This document shows, piece after piece, positions 44,026 to 51,882 of a stretch of 64,000 nt of DNA. Under the pieces are notes generated by a model. It was not told where the DNA came from and ran no database searches. It was given only the letters and a program-made list of their open reading frames with translations. The position numbers were made by a program, and so were the translations under genes. How positions within the stretch are numbered: the stretch's first letter is position 1; every line of letters starts with the position of its first letter. Source of the DNA: JAAUUE01 sp943370025 (GTDB lineage Bacteria > Cyanobacteriota > Cyanobacteriia > Cyanobacteriales > JAAUUE01); contig CALRPI020000019.1 of the NCBI GenBank assembly GCA_943370025.1, positions 12,286 to 76,285 on the forward strand, in the 5' to 3' direction.

Positions 44026-44078
44026 AATCGGAGGGAACTTGGTAATTATTATTAAATTCATTACCCTACCCTCCGATT
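44026..44078. promoter_or_regulatory. Two-step hairpin between the c and b' subunit genes
   Basis: An outer 10-bp perfect stem (AATCGGAGGG / CCCTCCGATT) and an inner 6-bp stem (GGTAAT / ATTACC) enclose a 13-base loop. It is located 19 bp after the atpE stop inside an otherwise continuous operon. It could protect the 3' end of an atpE segment or reduce read-through, matching the need for many c subunits per enzyme. No T-tract follows on the minus strand. Confidence 0.55.
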
Positions 44079-44096
44079 GCTAGTTAATATTAAGTT

Positions 44097-44345
44097 CTAG
44101 CCGGCAAAGGGGTTAGCAAATAATAGAACTAGAGACACAACTAGACCATAGATGGTGAGAGATTCCATAAACGCTAGGGTTAACAGCAGTGTGCCGCGAA
44201 TTTTCCCTTCAGCTTCGGGTTGACGAGCAATACCTTCTACTGCCCGACCAGCAGCGTTACCTTGACCGATGCCAGGACCGATGGCGGCTAAACCAACTGC
44301 AAGGGCAGCAGCTAAAACAGAAGCAGCAGAAACTAATGGATCCAT
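44097..44345 (-). CDS. atpE: F-type ATP synthase c subunit
   Basis: 82 residues, two membrane helices joined by a polar loop (RAVEGIARQPEAEGKIRG). The proton-binding Glu is in LLTLAFMESLTIYGL. It forms the rotor ring in the membrane. Typical cyanobacterial length. Downstream hairpin noted separately. Confidence 0.98.
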   Translation of the reverse strand: MDPLVSAASVLAAALAVGLAAIGPGIGQGNAAGRAVEGIARQPEAEGKIRGTLLLTLAFMESLTIYGLVVSLVLLFANPFAG

Positions 44346-44488
44346 GATAATTTTTCCTTAATTGAACTTACAGAATTAGTGAATTTTTTAGATTCCTGAG
44401 CCAGAATAAAAACCTGCTCAAGAGCCTCACAATAATTGATAGTGATGCTGGGGATCACTCAGCTATACATCTTACCCTGAATGAGGAA

Positions 44489-45247
44489 CTATTCGTGATG
44501 TTCTTCTTCGTGTTCTCCGTGACCCTCAAGAGCCTCTGCAATATAAGCAGCAGCTAGAGTCGCAAAAACCAAAGCCTGAATTGCACTAGTAAATAGCCCT
44601 AGACCCATCACAGGCAGCGGCACAAACAGAGGAACCAGTAAAACCAATACTCCCACCACTAGCTCGTCTGCCAAGATATTGCCGAATAACCGGAAACTCA
44701 GGGAGAGGGGCTTCGTGAAATCTTCTAGGATATTGATGGGTAAGAAAATTGGTATTGGCTGAATATATTTTGCTATGTAGCCAATCCCCCGCTTACTAAA
44801 ACCAGCATAGAAGTATGCCAGAGAAGTTAACAGAGCTAATGCCACTGTTGTATTAATGTCATTGGTGGGAGCTGCTAGTTCCCCCGCTGGAATTTTAATC
44901 AACTTCCAAGGCACTAGAGCACCAGACCAGTTAGAGACAAAAATAAACAAAAAGAGGGTGCCGACAAAGGGAACCCAAGGACGATACTCTTTTTCGCCAA
45001 TTTGGCTTTTTGCTAAATCCCGGATATATTCTAGGGCAAATTCCATAAAGTTTTGGATACCACTAGGAATCCGCTGGATGCTACGGGTAGCCAGCAAGGA
45101 AGCAATCACAAGAATGCCGATCACAATCCAAGTGGTAATTAGGACTTGGCCATGAACCCTCAGGCTGCCTAGTTGCCAGTAAAATTGTTGACCTACTTCT
45201 AGCTTTGCAAAAAGTAGGGAGTTTAAACTATTGATATTGTTAATCAT
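44489..45247 (-). CDS. atpB: F-type ATP synthase a subunit
   Basis: 252 residues with five to six membrane helices. The stator Arg lies in LSFRLFGNILADELVVG, in the proton half-channel helix. NWSGALVPW and the Glu/His-rich C-terminal tail (EGHGEHEEEHHE) are typical. The gene is 143 bp before atpE. A hairpin element separates it from atp1. Confidence 0.97.
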   Translation of the reverse strand: MINNINSLNSLLFAKLEVGQQFYWQLGSLRVHGQVLITTWIVIGILVIASLLATRSIQRIPSGIQNFMEFALEYIRDLAKSQIGEKEYRPWVPFVGTLFLFIFVSNWSGALVPWKLIKIPAGELAAPTNDINTTVALALLTSLAYFYAGFSKRGIGYIAKYIQPIPIFLPINILEDFTKPLSLSFRLFGNILADELVVGVLVLLVPLFVPLPVMGLGLFTSAIQALVFATLAAAYIAEALEGHGEHEEEHHE

Positions 45248-45294
45248 TGGTGGTGAGACAGTTTGGCTATGAGTATAGCAATAGCAAAGTTAAC

Positions 45295-45391
45295 TACAGC
45301 AATCCTAAATTGATTAGATCAATCACATCAAGTTGCTTTTGGTAATAATTTCACCCGCCGAAGGCGGGTGAAATTATTTAGGATCGCTATA
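45295..45391. repeat. Hairpin element, family B (copy 3), inside the atp operon
   Basis: Ends TACAGCAATCCTAAAT and ATTTAGGATCGCTATA. The internal hairpin AATTTCACCCGCC / GGCGGGTGAAATT is unlike those of the other two copies. Its right end encodes the final residues and stop of Atp1 (45374-45391). It should be transcribed between atp1 and atpB. Confidence 0.82.
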
Positions 45392-46012
45392 TAGGGATGT
45401 TTTCAGAGCGTAGACAAGAATTGCGGCTTTGTAGGTCAGAAACCCCAAGAAAATTGGCACAATTTGTAAATCATGCCAGCGAGTTGCGATGATCATTAAG
45501 CCGATAAAAGGGGCTAATCTTGCATACCCTAAGCGATCGCTTTGGTTGCCCAGCCTTTCTACATCTCTAGCTAACATCTTTAAGTAAACCACACCTGTGC
45601 AACCACCAAGCAAATAATTTAGGGCTGTTGGCAGAGAATATGCCCGCCAAACTACTAGGAAAATAATCAGAGCCATCCCTAGGGTGGCTAGCAATAATTG
45701 GAATTGGAGTTGTCGGTATTCGGCGATGCTGCGATCGTGGATTTCGGCGGCTTTTGCAGCTAATTCCTCTGGGGATTCTTCTGGATATTCTTCTAAAAAT
45801 TCCTCTGGAGATTGGGTTGCTAATTCTGCCAAGGAATCTTCCAACTCTTCGAGGGGAGTTGTCGCGATGATGTCCCTAGCAGAAATATTTACTCTACCTT
45901 TCACTACAAGGTCAGAAGTAGAAGAGGTTTGTGATTTTGGAGAAGGGGGGACAGAATGGTTTTGACTCAAGGGTTTATCCAAGGAACTGTAGGAGTTAGA
46001 TTTATTGGGCAA
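45374..46012 (-). CDS. Atp1/AtpI-like ATP synthase assembly protein
   Basis: 212 residues. The C-terminal 120 residues have four membrane helices and match cyanobacterial Atp1: LLGGCTGVVYLKMLARDVER and LAPFIGLMIIATRW, then IVPIFLGFLTYKAA. Atp1/AtpI helps assemble the c ring. The N-terminal 90 residues are acidic and low-complexity. The start is a TTG at 46012; no ATG exists in frame before residue 116, so the exact start is uncertain. The last five codons and stop lie in a family B hairpin element. Confidence 0.88.
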   Translation of the reverse strand: MPNKSNSYSSLDKPLSQNHSVPPSPKSQTSSTSDLVVKGRVNISARDIIATTPLEELEDSLAELATQSPEEFLEEYPEESPEELAAKAAEIHDRSIAEYRQLQFQLLLATLGMALIIFLVVWRAYSLPTALNYLLGGCTGVVYLKMLARDVERLGNQSDRLGYARLAPFIGLMIIATRWHDLQIVPIFLGFLTYKAAILVYALKTSLYSDPK

Positions 46013-46022
46013 TCTACAAAAT

Positions 46023-46107
46023 CATAAGCGAAAAGACATTTGATTTTCAGGAAGGTTTTGCCGCGCTCCGCGCGGCAAAACCTTCTCTTATTTTTTACAG
46101 CTTATCA
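46023..46107. repeat. Hairpin element, family E (copy 2)
   Basis: Ends CATAAGCG and GCTTATC, with the left part CATTTGATTTT-AGG as in copy 1 (10523). Internal hairpin AAGGTTTTGCCGCGC / GCGCGGCAAAACCTT. It lies immediately upstream of atp1, and its right end supplies the C-terminal codons and stop of the broken Uma2 gene. Confidence 0.75.
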
Positions 46108-46745
46108 TGGGAGAAATTTCAGATACTTCTTTAGATATCAATTCTTCAACTATGGGGGGTGCAAGGATGCAGTTGATGGTTAAGTTGAGTTCAGGGAATT
46201 GGGGCGATCGCATCAACTCATCCCCCTTAAACTCTCCTTGGCTATAGTCATGCTGCCCGGAGGGATTATTCATCACCCACACCTGCTGTTTTTTTTGGGT
46301 CAATAATCCAGTATTCTGGAATATCAATCATGGCGTACTCAGCCCGTTTGCAAATATAGTCTTCCCGCAAATTATCACTGGTAACTTTTACTACCAAGAC
46401 CGGAGTTTCTTGAAAATCTAAGACTCCTGCGCCCGATCGAGCCTGCAACTGTTGCCAGAGATGCTGACTACAAACCATCACATCAGGAATTCTTGAAGAA
46501 TCTTCTTCAGTTCTGATCCCAACTACACTAATTGCCACCAGATCAAGATTTTGGGCAGCAATGTATGCTTGGAGTTGATACACCAAAAAAGTACAAATAC
46601 TACTATGAATAGCAGTGGGAGTAAGAATAGGAATTAAACGTCCCCGGAAGAGTTCGTACATCACATCAGGCTCTCCTTGATAGAAGAGATATTCCTGAAA
46701 AGTCAAGGTTTGAGTAGGCAGAGCTTGGGGTTGAGTGGTAGTCAT
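46088..46745 (-). pseudogene. Uma2-family gene with a frameshift in an A8 run
   Basis: The first part (46745 to about 46284) encodes a Uma2 N-terminus and core: LTFQEYLFYQGEPDVMYELF, RIPDVMVCSQ, VLVVKVTSDNLREDY, EYWIIDPKK. An 8-base A-run (46283-46290, minus strand) then shifts the frame. With seven As the protein would continue QQVWVMNNPSGQHDYSQGEF and on to the stop at 46088. The usual VVEV is VVKV, so a catalytic Glu may also be lost. Real decay, transcript slippage or a sequencing error in the run are all possible. The final codons come from a hairpin element. Confidence 0.8.
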
Positions 46746-46978
46746 GGTGTAGGTTATGGAATAATCATTGACTGGAGAGATTAAGGAACTAAAATTATTT
46801 AACTAGGGTCTGGAATAGTACTGGGTTTGACTAAAACTGGTTGAACTTAAGGATATTACTGAATATCATTTTGGTTGGAGGCTAATGTTCTGATAGTCAT
46901 GTTGATAGTGATAGCAGCTAATCTTAATTTTCCATTCCAGTGCTATTCTACTGAAGATCAACTTAGAGGATTTCTGAG

Positions 46979-47180
46979 AAGTGTCTGGCGGTTAAAACCG
47001 CGACTACAAGAACAAAGTCCGCCTTCGCGGACTAAGAAAAATCCGGGACTTTCTGCAACCTGCGTAGGCAGGTTTTGCTCCTGTAGCTGCGATGGCTCGA
47101 CGGTTCGACTGAGCGTAGCCGAATGTCTGAGCGTAGCCAAAGTCTTTAGTCAACCAGATGCCCTTTTCAGACATCCTCTT
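46979..47180. repeat. Dispersed element, family F (copy 1), about 200 bp
   Basis: Contains GGCGGTTAAAACCGCGACTA, a hairpin AAGTCCGCCTTCGCGGACTA, then CTGCGTAGGCAGGTTTTGCT and ends CCCTTTTCAGACATCCTCTT. The same blocks appear inverted at 51413-51606 and in part at 61325-61385. It includes a doublet of TGAGCGTAGCC. Confidence 0.8.
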
Positions 47181-47235
47181 ACCCAACTATTGTAAGCAAA
47201 TGTTCTAGTAATTTAGTCTAGATAATTAGTAAATC

Positions 47236-47331
47236 AGGACTTACGCATTTGGAAGTTTTGGCGGGCTTCGACTCCGCTCACCGCCAAAACTTCCAAAACC
47301 TTATCTAGTTTGTTGATAGTGTGTAAGTCCT
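47236..47331. repeat. Hairpin element, family C (copy 2)
   Basis: Ends AGGACTTACGCA and GTGTAAGTCCT. Internal hairpin GGAAGTTTTGGCGG / CCGCCAAAACTTCC with loop GCTTCGACTCCGCTCA. It ends 21 bp before the tic22 start codon, so it lies in the promoter or leader of that gene. Confidence 0.82.
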
Positions 47332-47352
47332 ATAAATAAAGGTAAAAACTAA

Positions 47353-48222
47353 ATGAAATCCCTAATCCGTTCTTGGCGCTCTGTTGGTATTCTGGCTGCT
47401 ACTCTTTTAGGAACTTTAGGTGCGCCTAATCTATCCGCCCTAGCCCTTCCCGCTGAGCAAGTTCGATCGACCCTAGCTCCAATTCCTGTCTTTACGATTA
47501 CGGATGCAGATGGTAAACCCCTCGTGGCTTCGGTGCCTAATGCGACAAATCCTAGTGCCACTCCAGAATCTGTGGCTGGGGTATTTATCAGCCGTCAAGA
47601 TGCTGATGCTTTTTTGCAACAACTACGGACTAGAAATCCTGAGGTGGGCAATAATGTCCGGGTAGTTCCAGTTTCCTTGGCAGAAGTGAATGAACTAGTC
47701 AACCAAAATCGCAACCAACCCAACTCTGTAAACTTTACGTTTATTCCCCAACAAAGACAGGTGGAGCAGGCAGTGACGATCGTTCGGCAAGCCAATCCCC
47801 AAATTCAGCAATTTGATGGCGTGCCTTTGTTTGCGGCTAGAGCTGGTCAAGATCAGGGCTATTTGACTATTGCCATCAATAATCAACAGGTAATTCCCTT
47901 CTTTTTTGAGCGGGAACAACTAGAGGAAATGGTTGCTCGGTTCCGTCAAGAACAGCCCAGTATTGCTTCAACAATCCAAGTACAGGTGGTTCCCCTCGAA
48001 GGCGTGATCCAAACCCTACAAACTAGCGATAACCCAGACCTCGGCAAAATTGTCCTTTGGCCCTCACGGGAAGCAATCCAGTTTGTCCAAAGCTTACCTC
48101 CCACACCGGGAGGAACTACTCCTAGCCCCGCCGCTAGTCCGGGTGCTACCCCCAGACCTACGGCTAGTCCGGCTGCCAGCCCTGCTCCTCGCCCCCAAGC
48201 TAGCCCAGCGGCTCCTCGGTAG
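47353..48222 (+). CDS. Tic22-family periplasmic protein
   Basis: 289 residues. A signal peptide (about 1-31, ending ALA) is followed by the Tic22 domain (about 32-245): VFTITDADGKPLVA, VAGVFISRQDADAFLQQL, GVPLFAAR, and PFFFEREQLEEMV. The tail (about 253-289) is a Pro/Ala/Ser low-complexity repeat. Cyanobacterial Tic22 is a periplasmic chaperone-like protein that supports outer-membrane biogenesis and is related to the plastid import component. prmC begins at the very next base after the stop. Confidence 0.88.
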   Translation: MKSLIRSWRSVGILAATLLGTLGAPNLSALALPAEQVRSTLAPIPVFTITDADGKPLVASVPNATNPSATPESVAGVFISRQDADAFLQQLRTRNPEVGNNVRVVPVSLAEVNELVNQNRNQPNSVNFTFIPQQRQVEQAVTIVRQANPQIQQFDGVPLFAARAGQDQGYLTIAINNQQVIPFFFEREQLEEMVARFRQEQPSIASTIQVQVVPLEGVIQTLQTSDNPDLGKIVLWPSREAIQFVQSLPPTPGGTTPSPAASPGATPRPTASPAASPAPRPQASPAAPR

Positions 48223-49131
48223 ATGACTCGGGAATTTAGAGAGTTTAAGGTTTCTGGTTCGGAGTTAGCACAATGGCGATCGCAGGCGAGGCGATCGACC
48301 CAATCTCACCAAATTCCCCTAGGGGAGGTGGATTGGTTGTTGCGGGAGATTACCAATCTAACGGCGTTGGAATTGCGTTTAGAATCTTTTGTCGATCGCC
48401 CAGAAATTGCCATCAAGATATCTTTGGCTGATCTCCAACAATGCTGGCAAAGGAGGTTAGCGGATCGATCGCCCATTCAATACCTAGCGGGCAGTACTCC
48501 TTGGCGCGATTTAATTCTCCAAGTTGCGCCGGGGGTGTTGATTCCTCGCCCAGAAACCGAAGTTCTGGTGGATCTAGCGATCGCCGCTACTCAAAACTAT
48601 CCAGAATTAGCCACAGGTAATTGGGTGGATTTGGGAACCGGGAGCGGGGCAATTGCGATCGCCCTAGCTCAGGCATTGCCAGAGGTAATTATGCACGGGG
48701 TCGATCGAAGTTCTGAGGCATTGGCGATCGCCCAAACCAATATCTCTAAATACAACTATGCCCACCGCATTCATCTCCATCAAGGCTCTTGGTGGTCACC
48801 CCTAGAATTTTTGCACGGGCAAGTCCAAGGCATGATTTCTAATCCGCCCTACATTCCTACCAACCTGATTCCCGAACTCCAACCCGAAGTCACCAATCAT
48901 GAACCGCACCTAGCCCTAGACGGTGGGGAAGATGGTTTAGATGATCTCCGGCATTTGGTTACCACTGCCCCCCACTACCTAAAGTCTGGGGGGCTATGGC
49001 TGGTAGAAACTATGGCGGGGCAGCCCCCAGAAGTGGTTCAGTTATTACGAGAACAGGGCAGTTATCGAGATATTTGTACTTTTCCAGACTTTGCAGGAAT
49101 AGAAAGATTTGTTCAAGCATTGAGATGCTAA
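48223..49131 (+). CDS. prmC: Peptide chain release factor N5-glutamine methyltransferase
   Basis: 302 residues. It methylates the GGQ Gln of release factors RF1 and RF2 with SAM. The SAM site is WVDLGTGSGAIAIALAQ, and the catalytic MISNPPYIPTNLI contains NPPY. An N-terminal five-helix domain with PIQYLAGSTPW and IPRPETEVLVD is typical. The ATG is the base after the tic22 stop, so translation is likely coupled. Convergent with the small 2-TM gene, 13 bp apart. Confidence 0.95.
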   Translation: MTREFREFKVSGSELAQWRSQARRSTQSHQIPLGEVDWLLREITNLTALELRLESFVDRPEIAIKISLADLQQCWQRRLADRSPIQYLAGSTPWRDLILQVAPGVLIPRPETEVLVDLAIAATQNYPELATGNWVDLGTGSGAIAIALAQALPEVIMHGVDRSSEALAIAQTNISKYNYAHRIHLHQGSWWSPLEFLHGQVQGMISNPPYIPTNLIPELQPEVTNHEPHLALDGGEDGLDDLRHLVTTAPHYLKSGGLWLVETMAGQPPEVVQLLREQGSYRDICTFPDFAGIERFVQALRC

Positions 49132-49144
49132 TGAATTTCAGGCT

Positions 49145-49426
49145 TTATTCATCATCCATCAACTCTTTGGATATTTTGTCGAGGCGATCGTTGGCATCTT
49201 TTGCTAGTTTGAAGCACGCTACGCTGATTGCCGTGCCGCTAGTGGTTGTGAAAGCACCTTCGGGAACTCTGCCTGAGAGGAGTAATCCTGCACCGAGAAT
49301 GCCGATCGCAGTGGAGAGGATGGTGGCAGTGAGGGCGGCATTAAAGCTATGATGGGCTTGGCGTAAGCGTTCCTTGGCAATGATCATTTCGATCTGGCTG
49401 TGGGGTTTGGGACTTTTGGTATTCAT
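49145..49426 (-). CDS. Small two-helix membrane protein, TRADD-N-associated type
   Basis: 93 residues from the ATG at 49426, which has GAGG at good spacing; an upstream ATG (49447) is less likely. An amphipathic N-terminus (IIAKERLRQAHHSFNAAL) leads to two hydrophobic helices (about 33-55 and 62-75) and a C-terminal KDANDRLDKISKEL. This matches my memory of the cyanobacterial TRADD-N-associated two-transmembrane family. It is divergent from a gene encoding a TRADD-N-like domain, 160 bp away, which supports that reading. Likely a membrane anchor or pore-type partner; unproven. Confidence 0.7.
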   Translation of the reverse strand: MNTKSPKPHSQIEMIIAKERLRQAHHSFNAALTATILSTAIGILGAGLLLSGRVPEGAFTTTSGTAISVACFKLAKDANDRLDKISKELMDDE

Positions 49427-49586
49427 GGCGACCTCTATAATTTTCATACTTCTATTGTGAAGCCAAATACTTGAAACCCTGACTGGGTAATGATTCTCTT
49501 GTTTATATCTTTTGATTTTGCTATGATGGCTTTGTGCTTGAGATGTGATTGCGTTAAGATTGACTTTTGTAAAATTGAGGTAGTCA

Positions 49587-50720
49587 ATGTCAGATTGTAG
49601 TGGCGGCAGAAAAAAGAAAAGGTTTACTCTCATTGCATCTCTAGAAGGTCTGGAAAAAGCAGAGAAATCTTTATTAAGATTAGGATTTGAGTCACAATCC
49701 AAATTTGCCGGAGTTCAACTATTATCTCGTAGCTCCGTTAGTAATTTTTTTAATAGGAAGCCAATTCAGCTTGATACATTCAAGAGAATATGTGAAGGAC
49801 TAACCCTAGCGTGGCAAGATATTGCAGAAATAGCAGGAGTAGTAGAAGAAAATATAGATCAGAAGTTAAAAGAAAAACAAGAAAACATTACTTCTTATAT
49901 TGAAATGGGGATAGGTGCAATGACAACTCTTGTTCGTCAAATAATAGTCCTAGATGAATCAAGTCGGACGATTAAAGCTGAAATTAGATTGAGTGGGGAT
50001 ATAAATTCGGTTCAAAACATCCAGTTGATCGCAAGTATTTTAAAAGAATATGGAGGTAATACTATAAAGATAAATGATATTAGAGAAGGTAGTATCAAAT
50101 TAATTATAGAAGGTTCTAAAAAAGATATTAATCAACTTTTGCTTCGGATTAAGTCAGGAGAATTAACTGAAATAGATGGTTTTTCTATTGAAACAACTCA
50201 AATATTAAGTAGGGATTTAGAGAATAAAGGAAGTAATAAGGAAAAATGGCGTTTAGTAAAAAGGATCATTAAAAATTCAGCTATAAAACGAAACTTAGGA
50301 GGTGCTGATTTAAGCGATGCTAATTTAAGCGGTGCTGATTTAAGCGGTGCTGATTTAAGCAATGCTAATTTAAGCGGTGCTGATTTAAGCGATGCTAATT
50401 TAAGCGGTGCTGATTTAAGCGATGCTGATTTAAGCGGTGCTGATTTAAGCGGTGCTAATTTAAGCAGTGCTGATTTAAGCAATATTAATTTAATTAGGCG
50501 TTATTTAAGAGGTGCTAATTTAAGAGGTGCTAATTTAAGCGATGCTAATTTAAGAAATGCTGATTTAAGTGGTGCTAATGTTGAGAGAGCTAGATTTAGT
50601 AGTCTTGAATCTGGAATTACAGAACATTTGAAACAAGACTTAATCGAAAGGGGAGCAATATTTGAGGATTCTCCCGGCGATCGCTCTAGTATTTTCTCCC
50701 GTTCTCCTCAATCAAAATAA
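49587..50720 (+). CDS. HTH / TRADD-N-like / pentapeptide-repeat protein
   Basis: 377 residues in three parts. Residues 10-75 form a helix-turn-helix-like unit (LEGLEKAEKSLLRLGFESQS, LLSRSSVSNFFNRK, FKRICEGLTLAW) known from the N-termini of cyanobacterial NACHT/STAND proteins. Residues 125-210 resemble the TRADD-N-like domain: RLSGDINSVQNIQLIASIL, then IREGSIKLIIEGS and SGELTEIDGF. Residues 238-335 are pentapeptide repeats (A-D/N-L-x-x, about 20 copies) forming a right-handed beta-helix. GAGG precedes the ATG. It is divergent from a 2-TM protein gene. An adaptor or sensor of a conflict or death-like system is plausible by inference. DNA is AT-rich. Confidence 0.7.
   Translation: MSDCSGGRKKKRFTLIASLEGLEKAEKSLLRLGFESQSKFAGVQLLSRSSVSNFFNRKPIQLDTFKRICEGLTLAWQDIAEIAGVVEENIDQKLKEKQENITSYIEMGIGAMTTLVRQIIVLDESSRTIKAEIRLSGDINSVQNIQLIASILKEYGGNTIKINDIREGSIKLIIEGSKKDINQLLLRIKSGELTEIDGFSIETTQILSRDLENKGSNKEKWRLVKRIIKNSAIKRNLGGADLSDANLSGADLSGADLSNANLSGADLSDANLSGADLSDADLSGADLSGANLSSADLSNINLIRRYLRGANLRGANLSDANLRNADLSGANVERARFSSLESGITEHLKQDLIERGAIFEDSPGDRSSIFSRSPQSK
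50299..50590. repeat. Tandem 15-bp repeats encoding pentapeptides
   Basis: About 20 near-identical units of the type GCTGATTTAAGCGGT inside the pentapeptide gene. The third codon positions are almost invariant between units, so the array looks recently expanded and its copy number may vary between strains. Confidence 0.85.
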
Positions 50721-50752
50721 TCTATTTACACAATTAGACTCAGTAGATATTC

Positions 50753-51394
50753 CTAAAATATTTGAGCTATTTTCTTGAGAACACAAAGCACATCATAGAG
50801 TTCATTGGCACTGCGGTTATACAACGAGAAATCATTAGAAAATTGATAGTTCGCAATCTCATTCTTGACGGCTTTGACAAAAATTGAAAAACCACCATTG
50901 CTAATAAATCCATAGGTAGGTTGAGAAAGATTGGGGCTGTTGAGCATATAGGTTAGGGCTTGTGCCATGCCAGCTTCGATACTAAAAGACTTGCCCTTTG
51001 ATTCAATCACCAGTACCCAAAGATTTTGCTGAATCACCAGCGTGTCAATTCTGCTCCTGTAGATAACTTCTTCCTCATCTTCGACTTCTACAGATTCAAT
51101 TTGTACCGATTCCGAGGCGATATCAAAAGGTGGGTCATAAAATCCTGCCATTTCTAGCAAAGGAGTTATAGCAATTTGATTGATGATCCCCTCACCAATA
51201 TGCCCACGATGGCGATGATAAAAATAGCGTTCTTTGATGCGATCGCAGTGTTCCTTTTCTGTTGCGCTTAAATCGGGTAAATCTTCCTGCCATTCAGGGA
51301 AGAAGCAATCGCTATTATTTTGCTGCGCCGAAAATCTAGCCTCTACTTCTAGCAAGCTATTAACGTATTTAGAAATTGCCAAGGTGGTTGACAT
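50753..51394 (-). CDS. HsdR N-terminal-like PD-(D/E)xK nuclease domain protein
   Basis: 213 residues. YRSRIDTLVIQQNLWVLVIE followed by SKGKSFSIEAGMAQAL gives the D...ExK core of type I restriction R-subunit N-terminal domains. No helicase domain or partner hsdM/hsdS is nearby, so it is a stand-alone version, common in cyanobacteria. The N-terminal acidic region (FFPEWQEDLPDLSATEKEHC) is of unknown role. Its 5' flank is formed by a family F repeat starting 19 bp upstream. Confidence 0.8.
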   Translation of the reverse strand: MSTTLAISKYVNSLLEVEARFSAQQNNSDCFFPEWQEDLPDLSATEKEHCDRIKERYFYHRHRGHIGEGIINQIAITPLLEMAGFYDPPFDIASESVQIESVEVEDEEEVIYRSRIDTLVIQQNLWVLVIESKGKSFSIEAGMAQALTYMLNSPNLSQPTYGFISNGGFSIFVKAVKNEIANYQFSNDFSLYNRSANELYDVLCVLKKIAQIF

Positions 51395-51882
51395 ATATAA
51401 CTTTCCTGTCTTGAGGATGTCTGAAAAGGGGAGCTTGGCGACTAAAGACTACCGTACCGGATAAATCGGCTCCTCTCAGTCGAATTGTCGCAGCTAAAGG
51501 AGCAAAACCTGGATGGTGCGCAGGTTCAGAAAGTCCCAGATTTTTCTTAGTCCGTGAAGACGGACTTTGTTCGTGTAGTTGCGGTTTCAACCGCCAGATA
51601 CTTCTTTGCTTTTGGCGGTAAACCCACCCCCCCGGTTACGGCTCACCCCAATTCTTTAAAGCTCGCCATTGATTACAGTTAATGGAGTAGCAATAGTTAC
51701 GAAAAAGTATCTGAAAAACCTAGAAGAAGGTAACCGCCCTAGAAAAGGTTCGGTAAACCACCCTTCTATAGACTAGCTAATCAGCCTCAGTATTAGAGAA
51801 TAGTTAGTTAGTCTCGATGATTTTTTCTATCATCTGCTCTCATCTAGTCTTATTACATTAAACATAAACGTGGAATACTCTT
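51395..51882. other. Divergent 488-bp region between the HsdR-like gene and dnaK
   Basis: Contains the family F element (51413-51606). The 51607-51882 part should carry the dnaK promoter and leader; AT-rich, no CIRCE-type inverted repeat seen. Confidence 0.55.
51413..51606. repeat. Dispersed element, family F (copy 2), inverted
   Basis: Reverse-orientation copy of the 46979-47180 element: AGGATGTCTGAAAAGGG at one end, TAGTCCGTGAAGACGGACTT hairpin, and GCGGTTTCAACCGCCAGATA at the other. The two copies are 4.2 kb apart in opposite orientation, a substrate for inversion of the tic22-prmC-TRADD block. Confidence 0.8.

Larger units (their letters stand above)
46746..47352. other. Non-coding region of 607 bp with two repeat elements
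   Basis: Holds a family F element (46979-47180) and a family C element (47236-47331), leaving 46746-46978 AT-rich with nothing recognisable. Promoters for the divergent tic22-prmC pair should lie at its right side. Confidence 0.6.

Noticed and set aside
49427..49702. Upstream extension of the 2-TM gene
   Set aside because: It overlaps the divergent gene, lacks similarity to the family, and the ATG at 49426 has a good ribosome site.
50299..50590. Possible CRISPR-like repeat array
   Set aside because: The 15-bp units are contiguous, have no spacers and encode pentapeptide repeats in frame.
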